Positions 42,901 to 52,389 of a stretch of 64,000 nt of DNA are shown here, piece by piece (the first letter of the stretch is position 1; the number at the start of each line of letters is the position of its first letter). The stretch comes from Cellulophaga algicola DSM 14237 (GTDB lineage Bacteria; Bacteroidota; Bacteroidia; Flavobacteriales; Flavobacteriaceae). The notes beneath the pieces were generated by a model. The model saw nothing but the letters and a program-made list of their open reading frames with translations. It had not been told where the DNA came from and ran no database searches. Position numbers and translations under genes: made by a program. The DNA lies in assembly GCF_000186265.1 (NCBI RefSeq), contig NC_014934.1, positions 1,240,001 to 1,304,000 of the forward strand. The letters are read 5' to 3'.

Positions 42901-44997
42901 CAAAGAAGACTTTCCCTTATTTTTGATATGGGAACGGAAGAGCTAGAAGTAGGTGGTTACTTTATGACAGGAACCCAATTACCTACTCAATTAGACCCGC
43001 ATCCACGAGTTATTGAAATATTAGGAAGTGACCTTTTAGATGGTAACCGAAAAGAAAACCAACTTGCCGCAGGTAAAGGCTTTGCATTTGGCTTGAATTT
43101 CACCTACAGAAAAAATTATGAGTTTCTAGTTTTTTATGCTGCCCTAGAGGCTGGTGCTGGTTTTGATGTAATGCACGCCTATTATCCAAATGCAAAATGT
43201 GTAGGTCGTACTGGACCTGTTGGTAATGATGGCTGGTATTCTACCGGACAAGTATATGCGTACCTCTATGGTGAATTTGGAGTTAAAGTAAACCTCTTCT
43301 TTATTAAAGGAAAATTTCAAATTGCAGAAGCAGGTGTTGCTGCACTTCTTAGAGGGCAATTCCCTAATCCTGTTTACATAGAAGGCTATGTGGGTATGTA
43401 CTACAATATTTTAGGTGGACTAGTAAAAGGGCGCATGCGTTTAAAAGTAGAAATGGGCGAAGAATGTGAACTAGAAAATATAAACAATGCCATTGGTGTA
43501 CCAATGATTTCAGATCTTACTCCAAGAGATAAAGGTGATGATATTTCTGTCTTTGCTGCACCGCAAGCGGTATTTAATTATGCTGCAAATGAAGATTTTT
43601 CGGTGGACTTAGATGAAGGCAAAAAAACGTTTAAGCTTCGGTTGAAAAATTTCACCGTTACATCAGAAGGGAAAGAATTAGAAGGTACGCTTGAGTGGAA
43701 TGATACGAATGACGCGGTAACCTTTAAACCTAAAGAAACACTACCCTCAGAGAAAGAAGTAAAAGTTACCGTAGAAGTTAGTTTCGATGAAAAAATAGGA
43801 GGTTCTTATCAAACGGTGATCCAAAATGGAGCACCAGCGGTAGAAAAATTAGAGTCCATATTTGTTACCGATAAAGCTCCAGATCACATTCCTCTAGAAA
43901 ATATAGCTTATATATATCCAGTCATTAATCAAGGAAGCTTTTATCCTGAAGTGTATGATAAAGGATATGTAAAAATGATAACACCTCAAAACTATCTTTT
44001 TGATAGTGGGTATGAAATGCGTGCGGAGTTTGTAACCAAAAACACAGGTCAAGGAGTACGTACGGATGTGTCTTATGATCGCGAAAAATCGACTGTTTTT
44101 TATGACTTACCACAAATGAGTCTGAACAATAATTACAGTCTAAGCTTAATGGCGTTTCCTCCAGGTGCTGATATTCAGACTGAAATCATCATTGAAGAGA
44201 CGGAGTTATTAGATGCTAGTAATGAAGGTGGAGATACGAATTGGTTTGATGTCAATAGCAATACTCAAGAAAAACAAGTCACGAATGAATCGAGTAGCGT
44301 GATTGTCTCCAATAAAAAAGCTGCAAACGTAACGATATCAAATGGTACACCTAAATCTATCTTATTGTACAACTTTAAAACGAGTCAATATGCCACATTC
44401 AAAGATAAAATCTACGATTTGAATGTTATAGACAATCTTACAAATTTCATTTATGCTGATGTTCATTCACTCTCCATAAAGGTAGATACGTATGAATATT
44501 TAACCCGCTTAGAGATACTTGGAAATCAATATACACAAGATGAGCCGTTAATTTATGCGCAAGCAAAATTAGATGACACGTATTACAAGAATCAGATTTA
44601 TCCGTTGATTTATGAAAATTACCCTCTAGATGGTACTATTAAAGTAAACCGAGATGAAAACTTACTTGGTATACCCCCTATTAGAGCCTTTTATATAGGA
44701 AATGAATATTTAGCTAATATAACTAACAATCCTACTTCTGCTTGGGTTCAAAATAGGATTCCGTTTGTATACAATTTACCCTTTCAATACAAAATGGATA
44801 TGCTATACCTGAGAAATGAAATTGCTAACCGATATGCCAATACAGAAGGCGACAAAGACAAGTATGAGTCCTATAAATATATCATACAAAAATCTTTTCC
44901 TCCTTTACCTCTAGGAAAGTACAAAGCAAAATTGATTTATAGAACTCCAGGAGGTTTGTATGAAAAAGGGTATCAGATTAAGTATACCAATGATTAA
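39949..44997 (+). CDS. very large exported beta-rich protein with Ig-like domain, unknown family
   Basis: 1682 residues; signal peptide MNKKYLFTIVLLWSFLLNANNALA. Residues 45-140 contain two in-frame palindromes that encode nearly the same peptide (PSEGARGRT at about 57 and 116) and a third (LPGGQAGF, about 137). From 150 to 1150 come long beta-strand arrays (VGASFSAEANGWNDILLEVTLP, GLKGWGFNIKRAVLDLSDTKN, GRMRLKVEMGEECELEN) suggesting a beta-solenoid or stacked sheets. An SbsA-type Ig-like segment lies around 1185-1290, then an Asn/Tyr-rich C-terminus without a T9SS sorting domain. No catalytic motif is visible. Position between toxin and Fn3/SprB genes suggests a structural part of a surface apparatus. 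Confidence 0.65.
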   Translation: MNKKYLFTIVLLWSFLLNANNALASAELPLLSVVTEYSPSGAKVSRAIKGTNVPPPSEGARGRTNPGDSVKTKKANTSQLNYLQQLNTLRTKTTELTSNRLTSVQTKVTEVSLPSEGARGRTFPTLDQKLLENNMLPGGQAGFNIALANSKPEFTQEYITANFSSNPKVDALVAQAKNAFKELKKLGNFADIITGKELLELPVGLRKKDSTSGNTVELAIVQVKFTPQYAEFKAWAKLTVPEKGVNGETERELYFGAEGIKLSHDGALLGDMKLVLLGNQAIPIQGDNWLLTLKGGINLKTGAFGEESYVEFDCSGLKSIGLEGDIRISRNVLLPITSGGNYTCGTAPDNQYLKDKDDVVNNKCYVGASFSAEANGWNDILLEVTLPKFEVVGLKGWGFNIKRAVLDLSDTKNASGIKFPKEYSTLYNNSTRKLWRGFYAKEISVMLPKGIEKTKKSSDRVEFGAKDLILDSQGVSGTFYGENVLNIGEGSAGKWAFTIEDVSLTLAMNSVTAGSMAGDVSVPILKEAMEYEGYVSSNAWGLEVNRKSDFLAPVFLGEILLEKNSKVGIDVKEGYVYPHANLTGQLSIIGKINQKEGDEKISKDEVAVDSKGFNFPGIVFEELKLETEPGKKTISAKSFGFTGEMNLMGFPASISKLELVTPDNEVGLSFDLKINLDAQGSHATTSLNILGKLEDEASVQEWKFSRVKVDGIAIDYEKSGVALKGSLEIMEDHSWYGDGFKGDLTATIKDLDFTAKGKAIFGNKDFRYWNVDIWTEDNSTPQNNKLLITAFAGGVSYKMKKTRGNSDGFSPSSAVYIPNEDYGLGIRAGIKISTKNTDSFNGKAYLDMEFNPSGGLNRIGFVGEGAVMSGASGGDSETLEELSSIETKINEFAEKNPKIAEQLTKYGNYLNLSKEAIPVRDVASSGKIGIYIGIEKDFVNGTFDGDFELYMDTKGIRGGGDSNLAGWAKIHTGPNDWYLHIGSPQRRLSLIFDMGTEELEVGGYFMTGTQLPTQLDPHPRVIEILGSDLLDGNRKENQLAAGKGFAFGLNFTYRKNYEFLVFYAALEAGAGFDVMHAYYPNAKCVGRTGPVGNDGWYSTGQVYAYLYGEFGVKVNLFFIKGKFQIAEAGVAALLRGQFPNPVYIEGYVGMYYNILGGLVKGRMRLKVEMGEECELENINNAIGVPMISDLTPRDKGDDISVFAAPQAVFNYAANEDFSVDLDEGKKTFKLRLKNFTVTSEGKELEGTLEWNDTNDAVTFKPKETLPSEKEVKVTVEVSFDEKIGGSYQTVIQNGAPAVEKLESIFVTDKAPDHIPLENIAYIYPVINQGSFYPEVYDKGYVKMITPQNYLFDSGYEMRAEFVTKNTGQGVRTDVSYDREKSTVFYDLPQMSLNNNYSLSLMAFPPGADIQTEIIIEETELLDASNEGGDTNWFDVNSNTQEKQVTNESSSVIVSNKKAANVTISNGTPKSILLYNFKTSQYATFKDKIYDLNVIDNLTNFIYADVHSLSIKVDTYEYLTRLEILGNQYTQDEPLIYAQAKLDDTYYKNQIYPLIYENYPLDGTIKVNRDENLLGIPPIRAFYIGNEYLANITNNPTSAWVQNRIPFVYNLPFQYKMDMLYLRNEIANRYANTEGDKDKYESYKYIIQKSFPPLPLGKYKAKLIYRTPGGLYEKGYQIKYTND
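40109..40140. repeat. in-frame G/C palindrome inside the 1682-residue gene (1)
   Basis: CCCCCTCCTTCGGAGGGGG followed by CTAGGGGGAGGACA. It adds about ten codons (PPPSEGARGRT) without breaking the frame. Confidence 0.85.
40281..40312. repeat. in-frame G/C palindrome inside the 1682-residue gene (2)
   Basis: CTCCCTTCCTTCGGAGGGGG then CTAGAGGGAGGAC, the same repeat in the same reading frame, encoding LPSEGARGRT. Confidence 0.85.
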
Positions 44998-45061
44998 CCA
45001 AAATGGTTCATCATTAAGAAAACACATTGAGATAAAAAGTCAAAATATAAAAAATTAAAAA

Positions 45062-47122
45062 GTGAAATATCTACTTATAGTATTCAGCATAGTTTCTTCT
45101 ATGTTACAGGCACAAGAGACTGCTAGCGTAAAAGTAATTTCGCGAACCCAGCAAGACCGGGTGTTATTGCGATGGGCGGTAGACCAACCCCAAGCATGGA
45201 AAGAAGCTAATGCACGAGGCTTTTTAATTGAGCGAAGTACAATTTCTAGAAATGGAGAAGCTGTTGTTCCTATTGAGAGAAGCATGCTTGTTACTGAACC
45301 TTTAAAACCTAAACCTTTAGAGGCATGGGAAACACTTGCTACGAAAGACCAAAATGCTGCTATTCTTGCTCAAGCCCTCTACGGAGATAGTTTTGAGACC
45401 TCAGCGCCGGGAGAAGGCCTTGGTGTTATTTATGCCGTTAATGAAGAACTAGAACAACGTTTTACATTTGGCTTATTGGCTGCGGAACAGAATTATGAAG
45501 CTGCAAAACTAGCAGGTTGGGCTTTTGAAGATACTACTGCAAAAAAAGGAGAGAACTATATTTATACTATTACCGTAGCTATACTTGCTGAAAGCACTTT
45601 AATTATTAAAAAGGGGACAGTTTATAGTAGCTTGGATGATTTTGAAGCGCTTCCAAAACCTATAGGCTTTTTTGGCCTTTTTGAGGATAATCATGCTAAT
45701 CTGAGCTGGAATTTTAACTTACTGCAAGAGTTGTATACCAATTACAGCATTGAACGATCAGAAGATAATTCTGTTTTTGAGCAACTCAATGCTGCACCAA
45801 TATTTAGCGTACAAGAATCTAATGGACCAAACGGAACCTCGCTATCTTACACGGATTCTATACCAAACAATAAAACTTTTTACTACCGCATAAAAGGAAA
45901 AACTGCCTTCGGAGAAGTGAGTCCGCCTTCTGAAATAGTTTCAGGTAAAGCACAAGAAAATTTAGCTTTTTCTCCAAGGATTACCCGAAAAGAAATCCCT
46001 ACAGATTCCACAGCAACACTTTATTGGGAATTTGATCAAAAAGGAAACGACTTAATTACAGGTTTTGAGGTGCACCGTGCTAACTCTGACGACGGACCTT
46101 TTGAAGTGGTAAAAAAGAATATTTCTAATACGGCTCGTACAACAACTGTTGGTGGTTTAAAAAGGATAAATTATTTTACTGTGGTTGCACTGGGGAAAAA
46201 TGGCGTCAAGAGTGAATCTTTTGCTGCTATGATTCAGCCTGTAGATTCGACCCCTCCGCTACCTCCAACAGAGTTAAGTGCTGCTTTAGACACAACGGGT
46301 ATTTTACGCCTTAGTTGGAAAAAGAATTCTGAAGAAGATTTAAAAGGATATCGAATATTCACGGCTAATAATCCAGATGTGGAATTCAATGAAATAACTC
46401 AAAAAACGTATGTATCAGAAATATTTGTAGACACCATTCCTATAAAAAACTTAAACAAAAAAATCTATTTTAAAGTTAAAGCCGAAGATTTCAGATACAA
46501 TCAATCAAAATTTTCAGAAGTATTAATAGTTGACAAACCAGATGTAAGTCCACCTTCCCCTCCTTTTTTTAAGCGATATAGCAGTAATACTGATGGGATT
46601 GCACTACAATGGACACCAAGCAGCAGTAAAGATGTGAATTCTCAAATAATTTACAGAAGAAATAATGCCAAAACGGATCCTTTATGGGAACAAATTACGG
46701 AAATAGAATCGGCCTTAGACAGCACCTATACAGATAACTCATTACAAACAACGGGCTCTTACTCCTATACCATTATAGCTAAAGACAAGGTAGGTTTAGA
46801 AAGCTCCGTTACCGAGGCATTGACCATATTCTGGAATGGAAAAGAAATACAAGAAGAAGCTATAAAATTCTCAGGTATCGTAGATCGCGAATTACGCTTT
46901 ATCAATCTTTCGTGGAAAATGAAGGATATACCTATCGTTGAGTATCGTTTATACCGTGGAACCACTAAAGACGATTTGAAATTATATAAGGTGATTGATG
47001 GTTCATCCAATGGCTATAACGATACTAGTTTAGAAATTAATACGGATTACTGGTATGGACTACAAGCTATATTGAATGGAGGAAGGACTAGTCCTATCAA
47101 AGAAATTAATTTAAAATATTAA
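45062..47122 (+). CDS. fibronectin type III repeat surface protein
   Basis: 686 residues from GTG 45062; signal peptide KYLLIVFSIVSSMLQAQ. After a ~190-residue N-terminal region, four to five Fn3 domains follow, at about 195-300, 305-395, 396-490, 495-590 and 595-686. Marks are the strands SYTDSIPNNKTFYYRIKGK, GILRLSWKKNSEEDLKGYRI, DGIALQWTPSSSKDVNSQII and TDYWYGLQAILNGG. No enzyme domain and no sorting domain. Fn3 proteins of this kind act as adhesive or scaffold parts at the cell surface. Followed after 4 bp by the SprB-repeat gene, so probably co-transcribed. Confidence 0.82.
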   Translation: MKYLLIVFSIVSSMLQAQETASVKVISRTQQDRVLLRWAVDQPQAWKEANARGFLIERSTISRNGEAVVPIERSMLVTEPLKPKPLEAWETLATKDQNAAILAQALYGDSFETSAPGEGLGVIYAVNEELEQRFTFGLLAAEQNYEAAKLAGWAFEDTTAKKGENYIYTITVAILAESTLIIKKGTVYSSLDDFEALPKPIGFFGLFEDNHANLSWNFNLLQELYTNYSIERSEDNSVFEQLNAAPIFSVQESNGPNGTSLSYTDSIPNNKTFYYRIKGKTAFGEVSPPSEIVSGKAQENLAFSPRITRKEIPTDSTATLYWEFDQKGNDLITGFEVHRANSDDGPFEVVKKNISNTARTTTVGGLKRINYFTVVALGKNGVKSESFAAMIQPVDSTPPLPPTELSAALDTTGILRLSWKKNSEEDLKGYRIFTANNPDVEFNEITQKTYVSEIFVDTIPIKNLNKKIYFKVKAEDFRYNQSKFSEVLIVDKPDVSPPSPPFFKRYSSNTDGIALQWTPSSSKDVNSQIIYRRNNAKTDPLWEQITEIESALDSTYTDNSLQTTGSYSYTIIAKDKVGLESSVTEALTIFWNGKEIQEEAIKFSGIVDRELRFINLSWKMKDIPIVEYRLYRGTTKDDLKLYKVIDGSSNGYNDTSLEINTDYWYGLQAILNGGRTSPIKEINLKY

Positions 47123-47126
47123 GAAG

Positions 47127-50100
47127 ATGAAAAAGATTTTATTCATTTTAGTTTGTTTACTTTTTTCTGTGATTGGATATTCTCAAGGAACGTTATATGT
47201 CCTTTCAGATGAGTCTGATTTCACAAACGAAGTACAATTACTGGAACAATACGGTCTTGATGTCGATGCTGGTATTGCATATTATACTTACCCTCAAGGA
47301 ATATATACCATACCTGGTAATCAGGTAGAAATTAAATGGGATATTTATTTAGGTTATAATGATGATCCTACAAATAATTGCAATGGTCGATGTGGACAAT
47401 TTGATTGGTATTGTGAGAGATATTCAGATAGTAATCGTTATGATTTTTATAAAATAATCACACCTTTCGAATACGCCGAAAATCTTACTGGAGGTTGTCT
47501 AGTTATTGAATATCAAGGTTTGTTTATACCAGATATGGCACCAAGTTTAGATACTGGAGTATGTAAACCAATTTTTGATGATTATAATGGTCAAACTTTT
47601 AATTTATCAGAAGCAGATGTTCATTGGGAATACTGGAATGGTTCAGATTGGGATATTTTACCTAATTACGCTAACACTTTTCCGTTAAATAAAAGTATTA
47701 TTGAAATATTTGGCGATAATTACGAAAGTATAATTGGGGGAGAAGAAACACTCCAGTTACAATATTCTGTTTTTAGTGATAGTTATTTCTCCTCAACATT
47801 TCTTGTCGATTTAAAAGCCTGCTCCCCCAATCTCCAAAACACAGAATGGACAGACGAAACTTGTTTCAATAAAAAAGATGGTAGTGTAACTCTTACTTTT
47901 GATAGAAATGTTGATACAGCCAATAACTATACAATGCGATATTTCGTATACGAAGGTGATCCGACAATTTTCCCTGAAAATCGTTTTACAGATGTTAATC
48001 AACCCGTTTTAACAGGAATTCAAGTTTTAGCAGATCCTTTCATTACACTTGACACCAATTTTCAGGGGACCTATTATGGATTAGAACAGGGTTCATATTT
48101 TATTGTTTATCAAGAAGTAAAATATGAAAACGGAACAGTTACTGTAAAAAGTGGAGAAATAACACAGCAATTCACAATTGATAGTCCAAGCCAAGTAATA
48201 ACAACTGGCACTTTTACTGCTGCAAGTTGTGGTAATCCTGCTGAAATTGCATTTGCTGCTTCTGGCGGTGGTACGCCTAGTGGTAATGCTCCTAGTGGCT
48301 ATGCTTATGAATACAGCATAAATAATAATACAAATTGGCTAGCAGCTTCAAACCCTTTGCTTATTTCACCCACAGCCAATCAACAAACTATTTATGTAAG
48401 AGCCCTTGTCGCGGGGAGTGATCCAGAATGTGCTGGCACAGAATTATCCTATGTTATTGCTCCAAGTACACCCCAACTTTCTATTGTGAGCAATCCAACA
48501 TTTGTTCCTCCTACGACGGATTCTAGTACTGACGGTTCTATTCGGATAGAAATTGAAAATGGCGCACCTAGCTATACCTATATTCTTAATAAATTGAATA
48601 GTGCCACGAATACTTTTGTACCTGTTCAAAACGTTTCGAGTTCGCTTACAACAGTAGACTTTTTAGCAATTGATGTTGGTACCTATAGCATTACCGTGAC
48701 CGATGCGGATGGCTGTCCACAAACGTCAGCAAATAGTGTGGTAACCAAAGAAACTATTCCACTTATCACCAATAATCCTATTACCGAAATAACTTGTTTT
48801 AATAGCGCTGATGGTCGTGTAAGTGCTGCAATTTCAGGATTTAATACCAATTACAAATACCAATGGATTAGTAATGGCATCGCTTCAGCAATTTTAACAG
48901 ATTCTGATCCAATACAATCCTTATCTAATTTAAATACTGGTGGAACGTACACACTTCGCGTCGCTTCTGGTAGACTCCCTGATGCAGCCTTTTCTGTCGC
49001 TACAAACTATAACGAAGTAAGTTTTACACTTGCTAATCCGACCCAAGTAGCTATTAATAGTGCTATTCCCAGTAACACCAACTGTAATGGCGGTACTGAC
49101 GGTTCTATAACGCTAAACCTATCAGGAGGAACTAGCTATGCATACGCCTTAGGAAATACACCTACGGACTGGCTGCCTTTGAGCGGCAATACCATTACTA
49201 ATTTAAGTGCCGGAAGCTATATCGTTACTGTCAGAAATGAGAATGGGTGCGAATCACAGCTCTCCGCTTCTATTTTCATTGATGAACCTAGTCTTTTAGA
49301 CGTTACTGAGGTTCCAAATAGCAGACAAAATGCGACCACCAATGGAGGGAATGATGGCGCAATCTCCATTGCTATTACTGGTGGAGAAGCACCCTACACC
49401 TTTGAGTGGACTGGTCCAAATGGATATGCTTCAACAAGCCAAAATCTCAATTCGTTAAGTACGGGCGACTATTATCTAACGCTGACCGATGCCAATTTAT
49501 GTACGGAAAATTTAGGTCCGATATTCATCAGCGAACCGGGTCCCTTAGCCATTACCTCCCTGGACCCTACTCATGTGCAGTGTAAAGGCGAAAATTCTGG
49601 AAGTATTACCGCCGTAGTTACTGGTCTCCCTGCTTTTGAGTATGAGTGGACTAAAGTTGGAGACCCTAGTTTTTCAGCTCCTAATCAAGCTACTATCAGT
49701 GGACTATCTATAGGAACCTATAATCTTGTTTTATCGGATGCTACCGGAGACCCTTCCGTAACTCAATCCATAACAATTACAGAACCTACTGATATTTTAT
49801 CAGCAACTGTAACTACAAAAGCTGCTTCATGTTTTAATGGAGCAGATGGTGAAATAACAATTATAGCTACTGGAGGTACTGCACCATATCTATATAATTT
49901 TGATACTGGCCTAGGATTTCAAAATAGTCCAACCCTTGGAAACTTAGCTACAGGCAACTTTTCAAATAGTATCGTACAAGATGCTAATGGCTGTACATTT
50001 ATCCTACCCGAAATCTTTATCGACCAAGCAACAGAATTAAATATAATTACAGATCAGCTACTCAACATTTCCGAAGCTGGAGAAACCGATGGTGCTATTT

Positions 50101-52001
50101 ACACCACCACAAATGGAGGAACTTTGCCTTACACCTTTTCTTGGTCAGGCCCCGATAGCTTTTCCGCCACAAGTAAAGATATTACCGAATTAACCTTAGG
50201 CCTTTACACGCTAACTGTTACCGATGCCAACAATTGTACGATTGATAAATTATTCAACATCACGGAACCAGGAGAATTAACTATTGCTGTGCAGCAAACA
50301 ATTTTCTTAAACTGCAATGCAGAAACTACGGGTGAAATTACGGCCGATGTGCAAGGGGGTGTACTCAATTATACCTATGAATGGCATCAAATACTAAATG
50401 GAAATGATAGTATCTTAAGTGAGACCACAAACATTTTAGGAAATTTACCAGCGGGTAGCTACTATACTATAGTAACAGATGCCAATGCTGTAACTAGAAC
50501 CTCATCAACCATTACTATTACCGAACCAGAGGAATTGGTAGCTACGCTAAATAATAAAGTTGATGTACTATGTAATGCAGAGGCTACTGGTAGCATTGAT
50601 GTTACTATAACTGGCGGTACGGCTCCGTATACCTTCTATTGGAATAATGCTTTAAGCACACAAAATTTAGATGCACTACCTGCGGGCGACTATTATTTTG
50701 ATGTTATTGATGCCAATGGATGCTCTGACCAATTAGAAGTTACTATTGAAGCTCCTACAAATCCATTATCCATCAGCACACAAACAGTTGTAGATGCTTC
50801 TGAATATCAAGCTATAGATGGCAGCATTTCTATTGAACTATCTGGTGGTGCTCCTGCTTATACTATATTATGGACTAAAGTTTCTGACAACACCTTTATA
50901 AGTGCTGAAAATGGTATAAATAATTTAACTGCTGGTGATTATCAAGTACTCGTGACAGATACCAACGGATGTTCTTTAACAGAAGTATTCACGATCAATC
51001 AGCCAGATATCATCGAAGAAACTATCACCGCACCTATTTGTGCGGGCGGTACGGATGGAAGTATCAGTCTTATCGTAAATAAGGGTAATGGTATTTTCTC
51101 TTATAGCTGGAATAATGGAGCAACTACTTCCGATATTAATAATTTGAGTGCAGGAGAATATACGGTATTGATTACTGGTTTTGATGCACCTATTTATAGA
51201 ACCTACGTGGTAGAAGATCCTTTACCTATTCAAATTAATTTGGGAGAAGATCGGGTTTTGTGTGAAGGTCAAGTTTTAACTCTTAATGCCACCGTAGAAA
51301 ATCTTGATGCTACTTATATGTGGGTGGGTGACAATGGTTTTTCGAGTGACGAAGCCATCGTCACCTTATCTGAAAGAGGTAGCTATACCCTAAATATATC
51401 AACAGCTACTGGTTGTACCGTAACGGGAACTATTACTATCGATGTGAGCGATGAAGAAATAAGTGCAGAATTAGCAGTATCATCACAAGTATTCGTGGGA
51501 GAATCTCTAATCTTAGTAGATATTAGTTATCCACTTCCTGAATCTATGGAATGGATCATTCCTGACAATGCAACTATAATTACGAGTACTACTGATGAAG
51601 CAGAAATTACGTTTGATACGCCCGGGGAATATGAAATAGGAATTATTACCCAAAGGGGTCCGTGTACAGAAATTCAAACTAAAAAAGTATTGGTACTCAA
51701 TACTGATCCTACAGTGAACGCTGTAGATACAGAAAACGGACAAAAACTGATAGAAGATTTTATCTTATACCCTAACCCTACCTCGGGAGTTTTCAATGCT
51801 CAAATTACGATGAGTGAAGTTGGCGCTATTAGCATTAAAGTATTCAGTTTTGCCAATAACAATCAAATAGCTATTGTCAAAGAAAAAGGAAAAGCTACGT
51901 ATGATATTCCTTTTGATATTTCAATCATGCCTGCAGGTGTGTATGCTGTACTATTAGAAACACCTTATGGAACATCCCTAAGGAAAATAATTATCAAATA
52001 G
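47127..52001 (+). CDS. SprB-repeat adhesin-like protein with T9SS type A sorting domain
   Basis: 1624 residues; signal peptide MKKILFILVCLLFSVIGYSQ. Residues 20-370 form a unique N-terminal region with several Cys. From about 550 to 1300 there are about ten SprB repeats, each with the pattern C(N/F)(G/A)...DG.I...(S/T)GG..PY.Y.W ... L.AG.Y.V.V.D.NGC. The end is a T9SS type A sorting domain (about 1540-1624: FILYPNPTSGVFNAQ..., ending TSLRKIIIK), so the protein crosses the outer membrane by T9SS and is attached or released. SprB itself is the mobile gliding adhesin of Flavobacterium. Last gene of the five-protein set. Confidence 0.9.
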   Translation: MKKILFILVCLLFSVIGYSQGTLYVLSDESDFTNEVQLLEQYGLDVDAGIAYYTYPQGIYTIPGNQVEIKWDIYLGYNDDPTNNCNGRCGQFDWYCERYSDSNRYDFYKIITPFEYAENLTGGCLVIEYQGLFIPDMAPSLDTGVCKPIFDDYNGQTFNLSEADVHWEYWNGSDWDILPNYANTFPLNKSIIEIFGDNYESIIGGEETLQLQYSVFSDSYFSSTFLVDLKACSPNLQNTEWTDETCFNKKDGSVTLTFDRNVDTANNYTMRYFVYEGDPTIFPENRFTDVNQPVLTGIQVLADPFITLDTNFQGTYYGLEQGSYFIVYQEVKYENGTVTVKSGEITQQFTIDSPSQVITTGTFTAASCGNPAEIAFAASGGGTPSGNAPSGYAYEYSINNNTNWLAASNPLLISPTANQQTIYVRALVAGSDPECAGTELSYVIAPSTPQLSIVSNPTFVPPTTDSSTDGSIRIEIENGAPSYTYILNKLNSATNTFVPVQNVSSSLTTVDFLAIDVGTYSITVTDADGCPQTSANSVVTKETIPLITNNPITEITCFNSADGRVSAAISGFNTNYKYQWISNGIASAILTDSDPIQSLSNLNTGGTYTLRVASGRLPDAAFSVATNYNEVSFTLANPTQVAINSAIPSNTNCNGGTDGSITLNLSGGTSYAYALGNTPTDWLPLSGNTITNLSAGSYIVTVRNENGCESQLSASIFIDEPSLLDVTEVPNSRQNATTNGGNDGAISIAITGGEAPYTFEWTGPNGYASTSQNLNSLSTGDYYLTLTDANLCTENLGPIFISEPGPLAITSLDPTHVQCKGENSGSITAVVTGLPAFEYEWTKVGDPSFSAPNQATISGLSIGTYNLVLSDATGDPSVTQSITITEPTDILSATVTTKAASCFNGADGEITIIATGGTAPYLYNFDTGLGFQNSPTLGNLATGNFSNSIVQDANGCTFILPEIFIDQATELNIITDQLLNISEAGETDGAIYTTTNGGTLPYTFSWSGPDSFSATSKDITELTLGLYTLTVTDANNCTIDKLFNITEPGELTIAVQQTIFLNCNAETTGEITADVQGGVLNYTYEWHQILNGNDSILSETTNILGNLPAGSYYTIVTDANAVTRTSSTITITEPEELVATLNNKVDVLCNAEATGSIDVTITGGTAPYTFYWNNALSTQNLDALPAGDYYFDVIDANGCSDQLEVTIEAPTNPLSISTQTVVDASEYQAIDGSISIELSGGAPAYTILWTKVSDNTFISAENGINNLTAGDYQVLVTDTNGCSLTEVFTINQPDIIEETITAPICAGGTDGSISLIVNKGNGIFSYSWNNGATTSDINNLSAGEYTVLITGFDAPIYRTYVVEDPLPIQINLGEDRVLCEGQVLTLNATVENLDATYMWVGDNGFSSDEAIVTLSERGSYTLNISTATGCTVTGTITIDVSDEEISAELAVSSQVFVGESLILVDISYPLPESMEWIIPDNATIITSTTDEAEITFDTPGEYEIGIITQRGPCTEIQTKKVLVLNTDPTVNAVDTENGQKLIEDFILYPNPTSGVFNAQITMSEVGAISIKVFSFANNNQIAIVKEKGKATYDIPFDISIMPAGVYAVLLETPYGTSLRKIIIK

Positions 52002-52120
52002 CAAAGTGCACCAATATAAGAAATCTAAAAAACTGTAATAACATACTGTGCGCAGAACACTCCTGCCTATCGGTTGTCCCCAAGGGGACAATTATTGACA
52101 TAAAAAATTACTAGCACGAA

Positions 52121-52155
52121 CAATTCCCCCTTTGAAGGGGGATTAAGGGGGATGT
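52121..52155. repeat. 35-bp G/C palindromic repeat, right copy
   Basis: Identical to 39431-39465. The two copies bracket the DUF559, 1682-residue, Fn3 and SprB genes, a 12.7-kb segment. Confidence 0.88.
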
Positions 52156-52262
52156 CCTACGCTGTTTCTACAACACCAACTGATTCGGTAGAAGCTAAAA
52201 AAACAAATGATAGTCAAGCAAAACATGCACACCAATTAAATATCTTACGAACAAAAACATCC
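52152..52262 (+). pseudogene. remnant duplicating the N-terminal region of the 1682-residue protein
   Basis: The frame reads DSVEAKKTNDSQAKHAHQLNILRTKTSLPIGC. The big protein reads DSVKTKKANTSQLNYLQQLNTLRTKTTELTS (nucleotides about 40150-40240). DNA similarity is also plain (GATTCnGTAnAAnCTAAAAAA). Both are followed by a G/C palindrome. It is a piece of a second copy of that gene, not a gene of its own. Confidence 0.75.
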
Positions 52263-52389
52263 CTGCCTATCGGCTGTCCCCTCAAGGGGACAATTCTTAA
52301 TAGCTACATTTCTTACGGAAATAAAAACGGTGAGCCCACTTTTTCTCTTAATTGAAAATACTATCTTAGTCCACCTAAATAGTATTTAC

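Larger units (their letters stand above)
52002..52389. other. intergenic region with palindromes and a gene remnant
   Basis: Contains CCTGCCTATCGG-type palindromes at 52061-52099 and 52261-52295, the right copy of the 35-bp repeat (52121-52155), and between them a remnant related to the start of the 1682-residue gene. No functional gene is supported. Confidence 0.7.

Noticed and set aside
52152-52355. 67-codon open frame as a separate gene
   Set aside because: It begins inside the 35-bp palindrome repeat, contains another palindrome, and its middle matches the start of the 1682-residue gene; best read as a remnant.
52330-52389. Longer N-terminus for the M61 peptidase
   Set aside because: The extra 20 residues precede a normal signal peptide starting at ATG 52390, so the longer start would place the signal inside the protein.
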